From: Rotaria socialis
Lineage: Eukaryota > Rotifera > Eurotatoria > Philodinida > Philodinidae
Direction: 5' to 3'
Assembly (NCBI GenBank): GCA_905331475.1
Contig: CAJNYU010001305.1
Coordinates: 419,224 to 483,223 of the forward strand
Length of the DNA stretch: 64,000 nucleotides
Translations under genes and position numbers: made by a program
The notes under the pieces: generated by a model
Told to the model about the DNA's origin: nothing
Databases searched by the model: none
The model's input: only the letters and a program-made list of their open reading frames with translations
Shown here: in pieces, positions 25,901 through 42,009 of the stretch
How positions within the stretch are numbered: the first letter of the stretch is position 1
How the letters are laid out: every line of letters starts with the position of its first letter

Positions 25901-27427
25901 AACATCTGCCACCTTGTTTACAAGATTCTATTTTACCATTACGTGAATTAGATAATTCAACAAATGATCTTATGCCAAAATGGGCGCAAGACTGTTTTTA
26001 TCGAACAGTTGTACTTGGTTTAAAACCATTACTTTTACAAGATATTCCTGCATCGCCATTAAAACATTCAACTAGTACATCATCAATCGAAAGTTCTGAT
26101 TCTTTAGAAACAACAAGTGAATTAGTAAACAGCCAAAAACAAATTAAAATACGGCGAAGTGTATCGATATCAGATTATAAACAAATTGAAACAAAAACAA
26201 ACAAAGAAAAGTATTTTGAAATATATATATATATATTAGCGATGAAAGATTGATTATACACCTTATTTCGCAAATATCTAAAGATATTTTTGAAATATGG
26301 ATTCAAATTTATAGTCAAGATTGATATTAATCTATTTGAGTAGTTCACCTCTTTTGAGTATGAATTCATCATGTTATATATTTACTATGTGAGACTAGAA
26401 TTACTAAAACCGATTTGTCTCGATATTGCTTAGAATTAATCGAGTGCTAAACTCAAAAATGACTGAATATTTTATTTCGAATTGCATAATTTACAACAGA
26501 AAATATGACGCACGAAAAATTAAACGGAATTATCATTTGTCGTTGATACTTAAAGCTTCTTGCAAAAGAAGCGATGAAATAATAAGTAATTTTAATATTC
26601 AGTCATTGTATCTATAGTTTTTAATCTATTTTGAGTGAAATAGAACTAAATCAACTTTCGTACTTCAGATGTTGCCGAGTAAGTCTATGACATAGAGTAT
26701 TAATATTTTGAGAAGATAGACTATGTAAATCATCTGAGTTTTTAATCCGAAATATTAAGAGTAATCTGTTCCAGTAGTTCGTACTTTATTTGAGTAGGAA
26801 ACATGTCAACGGTTCGCTTCGTTTGCTCTTTTGTCCTATCAATGGATGGGATGTCAGTGGAGTAGAATGGCTTTCAAAAACTTTTCATTCGTGGTTAGAC
26901 TCGACCGAGATTACAACTGTCAAAGCGATCTCTAACTGATGAACAAAACCTAGCCGCCAACGAAGTAGATTACTCACGAATGAGATGCATTTCATAACTG
27001 TTGAGGAGCTCTCCATTCTATCTATTGAAACTATCTGTAATTATTAGAAAAACAAGGTAATTGATTCAATGTATAATCCATCAAACGCATCATGGTATAC
27101 GTACATCATTTTTCTTTTTAATATTTTTACTTTTAGTAATTCTATTTCAAATGACCATCGTATGCCAATTATAAATCATCTTGTTAGTGATTTACACAAA
27201 CATCTTAATGAACTAGAAAACTTCTATTCAACAGTAAAATTAATTTTCATTGAAATTAATTTTAATAACTTTCTTTTCTATTTATTTTTCAAAAGGTTTC
27301 TCAAAGTTCAGATAAACACGATTTGAATATAAAGCAATATATTGAACAGATATATACTGATCTGCATATACGTGTTACAAATAATCACCAACAACAAAAT
27401 CAAACAGCACATGTTGTTAATAATTGA
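18264..27427 (+). CDS. MAPKBP1: MAPKBP1/WDR62 WD40 scaffold protein
   Basis: I trace 25 exons whose phases agree throughout: 18264-18378, 19764-20014, 20068-20159, 20226-20346, 20412-20507, 21216-21332, 21394-21486, 21562-21741, 21801-21958, 22011-22095, 22166-22279, 22334-22571, 22723-22914, 22976-23178, 23246-23370, 23427-23681, 23732-23827, 24443-24470, 24528-24608, 24745-24835, 24906-25095, 25156-25337, 25397-26210, 27137-27233 and 27296-27427. They give about 1381 residues; human family members are about 1500. After a poly-Ser N-terminus, about 12 WD repeats run to residue ~850. Diagnostic stretches are [62 protein letters not shown] and [17 protein letters not shown] Ser-rich disordered region follows, with [13 protein letters not shown]. 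The last two exons form a short coiled coil ([18 protein letters not shown]), as in the family's dimerisation tail. These proteins scaffold JNK signalling and act at spindle poles. Confidence 0.92.
19860..19908. repeat. (TTC)n microsatellite coding poly-Ser
   Basis: Near-pure TTC/TCT triplets within the second coding exon of the MAPKBP1/WDR62 gene, translated as a run of Ser broken by one Thr. It is in frame, so length changes would only vary the Ser tract. Confidence 0.8.
26805..26939 (+). pseudogene. DUF285/BspA-like repeat fragment (weak)
   Basis: Inside the penultimate intron of the MAPKBP1/WDR62 gene a 44-codon open stretch contains [17 protein letters not shown]. This fits the W-D-V-S-x-V-x-x-(M/L)-S-x-x-F core of DUF285/BspA-type leucine-rich surface repeats. 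It ends at TGA 26937 and has no second repeat. Base composition is less AT-rich than the surrounding intron. It may be a fragment of an unrelated gene or chance. Confidence 0.25.
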
Positions 27428-28735
27428 GAGTATTCATATCCGGTTCGCGAAGAAATCGGTGGTGCTTTATTTTACCTTCATAAATTTTATTTATTATATT
27501 AGAAAATGTATTTATTTTCCTCTTCTTGTTCTTCGTCTATCCATTACGAGAATCACATATGATTGTAAATACGACTATCTTGTGCTTTCTCGTTATTTAC
27601 AGTTATATACGTGACATATATTTGATGTTTCAGGGCTTTCAAGTGTGTTTTCTTTTTCTTTTATTATTATGTGCGCTGATGACTGATACCTTTTATGCAA
27701 ATGAAAAAGTTAACTTTTGCTCATGAAAAAAGCCGCAGAGTATCTTTTTTTGACTTTCATTCATTTCATCATTTTCCGACACATCTCTGATCAGTTTATC
27801 AACGTAGCCGTGCGTGCTAAATAACAATGTCAAAGTCTAAGACCATACATTGTATTGAAATAAAACTACTGAAAACGAGAGAAAACTAAACTGATAGATG
27901 TGAAGATTGATATAAAACATTATAATTTTTATTGTATAAATGGCCATCAAAGAACAATATTATAAGTAAATTGATCTTTATGCCCTAATGAATATTTCAT
28001 GACTCTTCAACCTACTTTTTTTTCCTCAGCAGTTCACTTTGTGAATGAGACATGTTGACTATCATGTTTTATTATTTTTGTAGACCTTATGCTCTGACGT
28101 ATTGAGCTGATTATTTCGTAGTTATATTATAAACATAAGATGGTTTTGAAATATTTAATTAATCGTATCAAGAAGAGACGTTAACAAGTTTTTAATTATA
28201 TTTGACATTTTGCAGTAAAAAGAAAATATGACTACGCTCTATTACTAATACGCAACTTTAATTGTAGGAACAAAGAAAAATATTAATGTTTTTTTGTTTT
28301 GTTTTGTGTAACTCATCGCTAAATTAGTTTTATCCTCTAAAATTAAAGTACATCTTTAACGAACACGAATGAGTGAATACTTATCTCCGATAAATACAAA
28401 GAAATTAGTCTCTAATAGAAGCATAGAAAAGGTTTTCATTAGAAGACAGAAATATTGAAAATAGAGAAGTAAACTTTTTCCCCGTTATAATGGACAATAA
28501 ATATCTATCTACAAAAATAAAATCTTTGAAGTTGGGAATATGTAAAATACGCAATATGTGTGCAGAATTTAATATAATTATCTCGAGAAATATGATGTTA
28601 GAAAAAGAAACCATTAAAAATATTTGATCTTCTTGCATACCGCTTTTTCTCTTTTTTTTATGTCATTAAAAATACAGCAAAAAAACGTCCTACACTTTAT
28701 AGAATTCTGTTGGATCTGCATTGAATCTAGCAAAC
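27428..28735. other. Intergenic, no gene seen
   Basis: About 1.3 kb after the MAPKBP1/WDR62 stop. AT-rich, with only short frames of hydrophobic, AT-driven codons. Nothing recognised. Confidence 0.55.
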
Positions 28736-29014
28736 ATGCCATCTTTTCCGTCTTATTTCCCATTCATCAGTGTTATTATCATTAGCTTATTGATAATTAT
28801 TGCATTATATTACATACGTTTAAAGTATATTCATCGACAAGTTTTACCATATTCCATGGAAGTTTTTATTATAGCTCAGCCAGATCAACATCGTCCACAG
28901 TGTTTTCAAATGAACTGGGAATCGTCAATTGAATCTCCACCACCTTCCTATAATATCATGAGTCAATCTATGAATACAAGTGATAGTGTAGCGTATGAAA
29001 CTAATAGATCCTAG
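28736..29014 (+). CDS. Small single-pass membrane protein with PPPSY
   Basis: ORF of 92 residues from the ATG at 28736. Residues ~9-28 form a strong hydrophobic helix (FISVIIISLLIIIALYYIRL) followed by basic residues, suggesting a short luminal N-terminus and cytoplasmic C-terminus. The tail contains ESPPPSYNIMSQ, a PPxY-type motif of the kind that recruits WW-domain (NEDD4-family) ubiquitin ligases. Similar short TM-plus-PPxY layouts occur in Shisa-like and VOPP1-like adaptors, but I cannot assign a family, and the Cys-rich luminal domain of those proteins is missing. A first exon further upstream encoding a signal peptide and luminal part is possible, since the region before the ATG is open for five more codons. 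Polyadenylation-like AATAAA occurs about 40 bp after the stop. Confidence 0.45.
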   Translation: MPSFPSYFPFISVIIISLLIIIALYYIRLKYIHRQVLPYSMEVFIIAQPDQHRPQCFQMNWESSIESPPPSYNIMSQSMNTSDSVAYETNRS

Positions 29015-31805
29015 TTTAATATTATTATGTTCTTTTTTCTGCTTTTTTAAAAATAAACTGCAACATCTCAATGAAATACATGTGTTGATCGGCTCCTGCG
29101 TAAACTAATTAGTAAGGAAAAGTTTAAAACAGAAAAAAGATGCATTACAATTTCTTAGTCTCTGAAAGCAATCATGCTAAAATTATTTATTCAGTATCAA
29201 CAAAAATGCCACATATTATGATAACTGAACTGACTGTTCAAGGAAACGACCAGTTGCAAAAACATAAATCGCTCAAACACGCTCCATTTCTTAGTTCTAT
29301 ATGGTTTTATTATCGTCACTCAATGATGATAATGATAGAAATTGTTGTTGAAATGACCATTTCTATCAACACAAGTTTTTAAAGTTATTGCGAATTTCAG
29401 CAAGAAACTATTGTAGAAAAAGAACCCAAAATGATTTTTAAAATACATAAAATTCTTTCTTGTCGTAGAATACTTTGAAGATATTCTATTTCATTTATGA
29501 GATGTTATCAAGTTCAACAATGTTGCATTAGATTACTTGAAAACAAAAACATTTGTAAACATTTAATTCTAAAACAAAAAAAAGCGTTGATTTTCGATTT
29601 AAAAATCGTGCCGATTTCAAGACACGCCCACTGAAACTTGTTTGTTTGTTGAAGTACTGCAATAATAGTAAATACAAACTATTGAACGGACACTCGAGTT
29701 GATTTTACTCGTTAGATTGTTATTAAACACACTTGAAAATTGTTTGGTGTACTTAATAAGTACACAATAGATAGTTTGATTTCCTAATTGTTTTTTTTTT
29801 CTAAAAGAAATTAACTAATGAAACATAAATTATAATAATGCTTTCTGTTCTTTGAATTAATGGGAATGATTTATCACTGTATAAATGAAATTAATTAATA
29901 TCTACAGTACTTCTACGGCTAATTGCTGACGTCAATACTACTCAGTTGATATCATAATGCACATATTAGTCTGATTCTATTTTAAATTTCAAGAGGTATT
30001 TAAAATCATTTTAATGAAAACATGAGTTCGAGCATAAGAAATTTATTAATAATCTAATTCAATTTCATAGTATCTTATCAAGAAATTATTTAAAGTATAT
30101 TAATAACGAGAATTCTCCAAAGTTGACTTAGAGGAGTGTCTGGTACGCTTGACTTGTCCCAAGATATCATTTTGAAATTAAAGATACATACATGTATTCT
30201 GACTAGATATGAAAAGATTTGCAAGGTCTATTGATTGCTTTAGAATATAAATAGCAAAACTTAATTTTCAAACATCTATGAACTCCAATGTTTTATTAAA
30301 GACAAATCTTGTTCTTATTGTGTCGTACAATTATTTATAAAATTAAACATTATAAATATGCTCCTATCATTCAGTCACTAGACTGTTTTAATTAAATTGA
30401 TGAAGACTGTAAGCGAAGCGTTTGAACATGACGTTTGTATATAGAAACAAAGTTCCTGTAGTTGGATTTCTTAAAGTAAATTATTTTGCATTTTCTTCGG
30501 TTCATATCACAATTTTTTATTTAAAAGCTGATCATATTGAAAGACTTGACAAGCAACGCAACAAACTCTAATTGAAGAACGATATTTCAATTTAAAAAAG
30601 GTTTTGAAAGTCAAAAACAAATAATATCATTGAGCAAAAAAAGAATTGGCAGTCGAAACTTGTTCTATTGCAAAATATGCATATATATTGATGATAAATT
30701 TACAAAGATGTAAATTTTTGCTTCTGAATCAATTATAGGTTGATGATTAATTTTAAAAGTCTGGTCAAATCCTATAAAGTAGAACTAAGAATTTCATTGT
30801 AGCTGGTCTCGTTGACATATCTTAATCATAATGAGTTTCTTTTTATTTCAATTTAGTATCCTTACAGCATAATATTTACTTTTTAGTGTCATGAACTGGC
30901 AAGATGAACCATAAACATCACTGCAACCAAGAGCTGAAATAATTGCACTTTGATTAGCTCAGATGGGTTAATTCATTTTTACTGGTAGATGTATTTTTCA
31001 ACTTTAGTTTTTCCATACCGGATAACCACCATTAAAAAAAGTACTGTCTAGTGTTATTTTTCGGTTTGCGAGAGAAATTTTATCCAATGTCACGTGAGAA
31101 AAAATCAAAAACAAGTTTTGGTTCGATACTAGATTGATGTGAAAAGAGTTTATTTTTAGAACTAGCTAATTTGAAATTCATCAATTCAATAATTTCAGAT
31201 ATCCGAAAAAATTATAGAAATTTGGTATTCAAAGTAGAAGCAAAGTTATATTTGAACTCTCGATTAAGAATTTTAGGATTTAATCTAAATAGTTTTGACT
31301 TATTCTTGTTATTCTTTGAAATAATAACGGAATGGTATGTTTGAAATACTGTGGGTACATTTTCCTTAATTGAACATAGATACAATTTATCTAGTGAAAG
31401 TAAGAATCAAATTGAGCAGTAAGTTTTTGTTTTTGAGTTAATCCGCATGAGCAAAAAAAACAGACAACGCTTCTATCATTAACCACAGAGAGCAACGCAT
31501 TCGAGTGAATTTCAGCGTAAATATTTCATAATTTTTACGATGATGAGTGCATTGTTTTTGTGGTGCAGCCGCATGTATGCAATATCGAATCCATAGAAAA
31601 TAAAATTTATCTATATGGAAAAGCAAAGTTCAAATAAAAAATTTCAACATCTATTATGAAAATCATACAATATACGTTTGATTATTTAACTAACATTGTA
31701 TTTTTTTCTTTTTTCAACAAATAAAGTAAATGACAAAAATAATTTTCTTGCATGTTTTTTTATAACTAAAAGTTTATGTATTAAAGTGCAATAGAATACA
31801 ATTGC
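29015..31805. other. Intergenic, no gene seen
   Basis: About 2.8 kb with no open frame of convincing composition on either strand. One perfect TGACGTCA palindrome occurs at 29927-29934. Otherwise nothing recognised. Confidence 0.55.
29927..29934. promoter_or_regulatory. CRE-type palindrome TGACGTCA
   Basis: Second perfect CRE consensus in the window, lying in a gene-free stretch between the small membrane protein and the DMRT gene. Function is not supported beyond the match. Confidence 0.2.
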
Positions 31806-32721
31806 TTAACTTGGACCAATAAGAGCAGCCACTGAAAAATCTGTGCACTTCTTCTTTTGAATTGGTTTTGTTTTAGTCATTGTTTCTTGATGATAATTGC
31901 AAGAATGAAATCGTGACAGATTAGTCACATGAAAAGCACTATTTGTTACCATAGTCCCAATGACTGACGATAAAGCTGGCATATTATCTAATTCTTTGTC
32001 AGCAAAACATCGACGTTTTCGCAATCGATCATGTAGAATTGGATTGGTTGTCATTAAAAATTTATTCATCACATCATTTTTACTCACATAATTTTGTGCT
32101 TTCAAACCTATTACAAATTGAATTGAACTTAAACAAGTTATAGGAATCGTACGTTTTACAGAATATCTTACTTCTAATAATATCTCTAGTTACTGAACTT
32201 TTCTGTATTTGCCGTAGATTCTTTTGTATATTAAATCGTTTCTGTTGAAGAAACAACGCTGAATTTCTGTACTTTTTAGTGTTGGTCAGTTTTGCTGTTT
32301 TATTTGGATCATCTGGTGCTTGTTGTCTAATGACGAAAAAGAGACAACTAAATTTTTATATTCTTTAAAATGGATTCAAGGAAGTATACCTGCGAAGAGC
32401 TACTTGTGCAGCCATAATACGTTGTCGTTCAACAACTAACAAACAATTAGCACAAACACAATCACGCCAAGGACAATATTTTTTGTGACCCTAGTAGAAA
32501 AACAAGAGCACACATCAATATATAATTGTTGATCAACTTCGGCGCCTATTTACTTTAAGACAAGATACAACACCATGATTGCGACAACGAGCACATTTTG
32601 GAGTTCGTAAAGATTTTCTACTGTTAATTGTTGTTTCTATGGTTGATAATGATGTTTTTTTTATTATTTCATCTTCCGAATCAAGTTCTTCAACAAGATT
32701 CTCCTCAATTTCGTCACACAT
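31806..32721 (-). CDS. DM-domain (DMRT) transcription factor
   Basis: Exons, in transcript order, are 32721-32554, 32490-32390, 32326-32172 and 32107-31806. They give 241 residues. The DM domain begins at about residue 41 with [18 protein letters not shown] and continues [19 protein letters not shown] then [15 protein letters not shown]. It therefore carries the full intertwined CCHC/HCCC zinc-binding set and the recognition helix. An intron splits the domain after CLK, a common position in DMRT genes. The N-terminus is acidic. The C-terminal half is Lys/Asn-rich and shows no DMA domain, so this is not a DMRT3/4/5-type protein. DMRT factors bind DNA and control sexual or neuronal differentiation. 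The acceptor just before the ATG suggests a 5' UTR intron. Which paralogue this is remains open. Confidence 0.9.
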
Positions 32722-34630
32722 TGATTGTGTCTAAAAGAATAAATAGTGGATGTATTTTGAGCAATATGTATCTATTTCTATCAGCTAGATTCAAACACCA
32801 TACATACTATTTTCTTTTGATGTCTACAGAATATTATATAACTGACAATAACACCTGTCGTTTTGTTTTATTTTTTCAGTCTTACTCAATTATGACATCT
32901 CTATGATGAGACTATTTAAATTTGCAAATTAAGAAAGTTACGCGTACTAAACTTTTAAGTTGAGACTTCGAATAGGAAACTAAAGTCATGCGATGCAAAA
33001 TAGTCTGATTAATTGCAACTAGAAGACTGAAGATGAAACCTTCAAGCAGTATCTTTATTATTGTGATGATGATATAGTATTCGTAGCAATAATATTGCTG
33101 AAAAGTTCTTTTCTTTGCGCTTTTCTTTAGTCTTTTTCTCTCATGATGCTTCCATATTTGTAGTCATATTGAATAAAGACCATTTGTAACCAGATCAGCG
33201 ATGAGTATAAAAGCACACATCCTTCCTATTAGAAAGAATAAAGGATTGGCATGTGTTTACATACATACATTGTTTGATTGGTGAACGATGCCAATCATCA
33301 AAGAGTGATTTCCTTTGTCAAAGGACATGACATTGATAAAGGCATTATGGATAGGTTGACTTCCGATAAGGTTTTTTTGCTTTCTAGTGATATGAATAAC
33401 ACTAAAACAATTGAAAAGTAAATTTAACAAAACCATTATGAACGCATGCTAGTGAGAATCTTATGAATGAAAGACCAAATCGTCAGTATTATTTCCATAT
33501 CTTTCTCTTTATAATTCAAAACAGAGGCTAGTATATGCCAACGCATTGGTAACATTTCGATAAATATCATCACGATGTTAATGCGCACCAAACATATACA
33601 ATATATACAAGAAAAACACAACACAAGTTAGTGTATATAAATATATTGTATATGCAATTAAGTAAACGTGTCTTCCATCCTTTTATTTCTTGTAAGAAAG
33701 AAACATTTTTGAAAATAATGACCTTGAGTTTATAAGATCAACTTTATCGAAAATGAATAGAAATAAATGAAAATAATAATTTAAATAAAATATCTATTAA
33801 AACAAATACTCGTTTATAAATATTTTCTTTCTTACTATTTAATTCTTCTATAATCATGAATAATGTTACCAAACTCAATTAAAATTTTGCAACGATGGCA
33901 AATGATTTCATTTGATGACTCCGATAGATTATGACTTTCTTTTTCATATACAGAAAAATACGATTCTTATAATTGTTAAATAAATTTTATATTCGATAAT
34001 CCATAGTTAGTATGAGAAATTTTAGTCAAATCAAGAAATACAATGAAATTACAAAAATTTCAAAAATTAATTTTTGTGAAACATTATCATTATCATTTTA
34101 TTTACATAATATGTTTTCATCTATAATTCAAATGAAGATATGCAATAATTTTATCTAGATCATGTAAAATATTCATTGAGCCCATTGCAAAAGAGAACTA
34201 AATAAGCGAATTTGATATTTATAACTGAACATAAAATCGATGAAACGAAGTTTAGATATTTCCTAAAAAACTTCGAACACATTAAAATTGCCCTTTTGTG
34301 GTTAGCTTAAAAATCTCGATGCATGATATATAAAACGATCGAACAAATATAATTGGATTTTTCTCAATTTGTTTTTATTGAACTTTTTTTTATCATCGCG
34401 CATAATAATTAAGAGAACAAAAAAACGAAAGAAAGAAAAAGCAATATCCATATGCATGACAGAAAATGATAGGACAAAAAAGAAAACGATGACCACAACA
34501 GGTTTTTCTATAATCTTAAGAAGAAATCGATCATTTAATAATGATGATACACACGGCAGGATTATGTGTATAAGGAAGACCGAGAGAGGACGACAACAGA
34601 AAATACAATATGTTTATATGTCCCTCATTG

Positions 34631-34672
<42 letters not shown>

Positions 34673-34991
34673 ATCATCACTATGAATAGTGCTATACAAG
34701 AAACAGTAAAGAACGAAAGACAATCAAAAAAAATAGGTGCAGAAGTGAATTATGGAAGACAAAAAAAACAAAAAATGTATGTGATTCATATGACTTTAAA
34801 TAACTACTGAAGAGCATCGGTGATGATGGTTATGCATTAAGTTAATACTTGTATTTAATAATCAAGAATAATTTCGTCATAGATCATATTGGATGAATGG
34901 TAACGCTGAAGTATCTTCTGTAGGATTTAAATCCGATGAAATAGATTTACCTTCAAGTCTAAATCAGATAAAAGGTTTCAATCTTATTTTT
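32722..34991. other. Intergenic, no gene seen
   Basis: About 2.3 kb. No supported gene; contains the (TTA)n microsatellite listed separately. The far end (34800-34990) may hold an alternative last exon of the NR4A gene. Confidence 0.5.
34631..34668. repeat. (TTA)n microsatellite
   Basis: About 12 tandem ATT units followed directly by CATCATCATCA. Not in a supported gene. Confidence 0.9.
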
Positions 34992-38035
<3,044 letters not shown>

Positions 38036-39938
38036 AATACGAGCACTAGAAAAGAGAAAAAAGGAAGACATTATTGTAGACTAAAACCTTTATTTTCCAA
38101 TAAAATTTTATTTCTTTTCTAATTTTTTCTCTTTATCTGTGATTATATTAGTAACTCCATTCGCGTGTATAACTTGGAAAAGGTCGTCTAACGAACATAG
38201 CCGGATACTGTATGTGGCATTTAACATACACATAGATGTATGCTCTCTCTTATCTCAGCTCATATTACTGTTCATGCTCATCATCTTGATCATCATCATC
38301 ATCATCATCACCACCACTACTTTCCAATTTACTATATTCTTCTTTTCTTTCTTTCTTCTTTTATAATTTTGAGTTAATTAGAGTTTTTTTGCTTACAATT
38401 GATCAAGCCTTTTAGTCTGTCTATTTTTGTATGTTTACATTATACGAGTATCCCGTTGTTGATTCTGACAGTTCGAACACGTGTTGTTCGCCTACGCGTT
38501 CATTAAAAATATAGGCTCCTGATCTTAAATTATTTCCAGATTTTCTTCTTTTCTATACAATAAAAGAAAAACTATACAATACTACTGACGATGATCATGA
38601 TCGCTAAACATCTTGCAGCTAACTTCACTAACTAACTGATTGGCAGCGTACACGTGCATTTATCGTATACGCGGTATCCTATTCGTTTGATGATGATGAT
38701 GATATGTATAGGATATCCGAAAGGGACAACACGTAGATATAAGACGAAATGTAACAACAAGTATCCTATCATCACTATGAATTGAGCATGTAGATGATAA
38801 ATGAGCAAACAAGCAAGATCAAACAAAAAACAACAACGAATTATCTCATAGAGAAGATCACAACAAAAATAAAGTTTTTCCTACAGATATAGATTCTATG
38901 TGACGACAAATGTATTCTAGATTTTCTTTTGTTTTGTTTTCATGTTATTTGCTCGAATACAATTAGATGGCCATTTATCATTGCCTTATACATCGTGTAC
39001 ATCACAGACGAGTTCATAGAATGAAAAAAATTTAGTAAATCTATCTATGTATAGATAAGTAGATAGCAAGTGCTCAGTTTACTACATTTGTTCATCTTAA
39101 TTCAATATTTTTATAATTATTTCATGAAGATCAGAGCTATCGAAAAAAAATGATGCCGCCAACAAATACACTTCTCAAACTTCATTAGATGTAGTAATAT
39201 ATACATGCACATGTAGCGATCATTTACACGAGGATCATTTCAATAAAAAAAACAAATTTGCCGCCACAAACACTAAACACACGTGTCTATGATTGACAGG
39301 TACATTTTTTCCTTATTTCTTGGAAAAAAAAGGTCATAAATCTATTTATATATAGTTATATCCTTTTTTTCCTTTTCTTTCTCTGAGTTTTTTTTTTATG
39401 TCCAAGTATATGTATTATTTGGGTGTCCATCGCAAACAAATATAGAAATTAAACATAACTAACCTTTTGTGTCGCGCAACGACGATGATGACAACAGCGG
39501 GCGGGTGTGTGCCGAAAATGGCATAAAAAGAATGTTTAACATTTTTAGAAATGACGCGACCTTATCGTTGTACACACAGGCAATGTCTACGGAGAATAAA
39601 GAGAGAGAAGAAAAAAAAAAGAAAAAAAACGAGACGATATTCTCATTGATAATACATTGACTTTTCGCTTCTAAATATCAGTGAATAGCTCTCCGAAAGT
39701 TCAGCATTAGAACACAAGTATATACATATAGAGAAGAGACAGTCGTCATCTTCAATGCTCGCATTATCAACGGTAGGATCTACATATTTCTATGTTTCTT
39801 CCGATTTTCTATTTTATTTTATTCCTTTTTTCACAAAAGAAAAGTTTTATTCGAATAAAATATTTTCGTACTCAAAACATCGACTAGTTTAGTTTAGTTC
39901 AATTACAACGATGCTAATATGGCTACAATGGCTTACAA

Positions 39939-39996
39939 AAATTTGATTGGACATTATTGATAATTTCTATCCAATCAAATTTGTGCATAATGCACA
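39939..39996. repeat. Two adjoining perfect inverted repeats
   Basis: A 13-bp arm AAATTTGATTGGA at 39939-39951 is matched exactly by its reverse complement at 39970-39982 across an 18-bp loop. The second palindrome TGTGCATAATGCACA (39982-39996) begins at the last base of the first. Both are perfect. Confidence 0.8.
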
Positions 39997-41984
39997 AATA
40001 ATCCGAATGATCGATTACGATCTTCGTTCAAACTCGTTTTCATTTCGTTGTTACATGTACAAAATTATTATCCTCGACCTCAACAATAATGACAAGAACA
40101 ACAACAATAAAAGAGAACTCGCAGTGTTGGGTAATAAACCTAAAGAGTTTTATTTTATAGGACAGGACAAAAATTAGTAGTCAAATATGATTAGACTTAT
40201 CGAGTATTTCTTTTTTTCTTCGACTTCGATGATAATGAAATTTTTATTATTTCGATCTTTCATTAATAAGTGAACATATATAGAAGAAGAAGAAGAAGAA
40301 GAAAAAAAAGCTGTTCGTTTTGTAATAACAACCGATGGCCATAAAAAGAAGATTATTATAAATTCTAAATAAATGTCACTATCTCTTCGTTTTCTACTAA
40401 CATCGACAATGATAATGTCATTCTTATTTTTTTTCATTTAGATGTGTCACACAAGGAACTAGTACTTCTTTTCTTTCTAATTTATTTTATTTGTGAACAA
40501 ATATCATCCACACCGATGTTTTTGATCAGATGCCAAAAGCACATGAGCGAAGCAATCAAAGAAAAAAAGAAAGATCACTTACCTAAAGAGCGTAAAATTT
40601 TTGCTGTTGAGAATAGATCATACAACTTTACGGTGTGTGTATGTGAAAGACTATAAATCTAATGAAAATACCATTTATTCAAAAAGGTCAAAATCAGTTT
40701 GATTGAATTTAAAAAAATGAGATGAGAAGAAGAAAGTGCACGATAGAAGAACTACACTTCCAACAAAATAGTCTCTTTTTACAGCAAGAGAAATTCACAC
40801 ATCGAGCTAACTCATTTTTTTTCTTTTTCTCGTTCTCGTTCGTTCGCTCTCTCTCTCTCTCTCTCTCCCTTACACATTCGTATATTTGCATTTTTATACA
40901 ATAATAAGAATGGTAGCGGTGCGCGTTAGCGAATCATCCAACGACCGAGCGTGTGCCATACGTAGAAAAAGAAAAGAAAAGGAAAGACAGAAAAAGAGAG
41001 TGAATATCCGGTTTCTAATACTCATACAACACTATATGGTGTGAATAGAGAAAAAGAGATAAAAAAAAAAGAAAGAAAGAATCCAATGGGAATAAATCAC
41101 AGTTTTATAATGTTGAACTACCAATAATACTAAAGAATAAGAAACAACTGAAAGCTGTAAAAAATTGGATTTCTATAAAAAGAAACAAGATTTTTCGATT
41201 GAATATCCTAATTTTCGACAAAGGAAAAAAAATATATGCATAAATATATTTTCTACTAAGCCCATATGACACAATTATCAATAAAGACGTTTATAGTTGA
41301 TGAAAGAACAATGTGAGTGTCGTAGTTACATTTACAGGAAAATGTCAAGCTTACTTGTTGTTATGTCTCGCAGTTGATCACGTCCTCGAATTTTTATCCT
41401 CATCATCTCAATCACTGAAGTTATGTAGGATCGACATTACGTATACATATACCTAGACATATATTACACTTTGAGAGAAAAAGAAGGACGGAGAATGATT
41501 GAAAGTAAGGGAGAGAGAGAGAGAAAGAAAGAAAGAAGGTAATACAAAAAAAAGATGTTACTTTTACTAATGCATATTTTCGTTTGTATTTCGTCTTCTT
41601 TACTTTTTACTTTTTTCTTTTATTTACTTTGATCCCCTATATTTTATTCATTCATCCAGCTTCTACATATACACGCTCAAGTACAAAGATTAGCATACAC
41701 CTTCGAATAGATGACGTAGCATAGATTTTACTTTTGTTCATTCATCGTAACGTGCTGTCGCGCCATCATATGAGCTCCTCTTACTCTTAGATATGACGAT
41801 CGAATTTTCGTCTTCACTCGTATTGTTTAAACAAACAACGATAAAAAAATTTGGTTTGACTAAATTGAATGTGTATCTGCATATGCATTTATGTCAATAG
41901 TCTATGTGTATATTTCCTGTATACGAAGACGACGAGACACAAATAGATAGAAGAATTGAGTTTTGTGTACCGTTGTCTTTATAT

Positions 41985-42009
41985 CTTCTTCTTCTTCTTC
42001 TTCTTCTTT
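41985..42009. repeat. (TTC)n microsatellite
   Basis: About eight TTC units followed by a T run, in the gene-free region upstream of NR4A. Confidence 0.85.

Noticed and set aside
31110-31140. GGTTCGATAC, a tRNA T-arm-like motif
   Set aside because: No matching acceptor stem, D-arm or anticodon arm can be folded upstream.
39469-39660. 63-codon ORF with Asp- and Lys-rich tracts upstream of NR4A
   Set aside because: Lies in repeat-rich gene-free DNA, the Lys/Glu run reflects a GA/A-rich tract, and no homology is seen.
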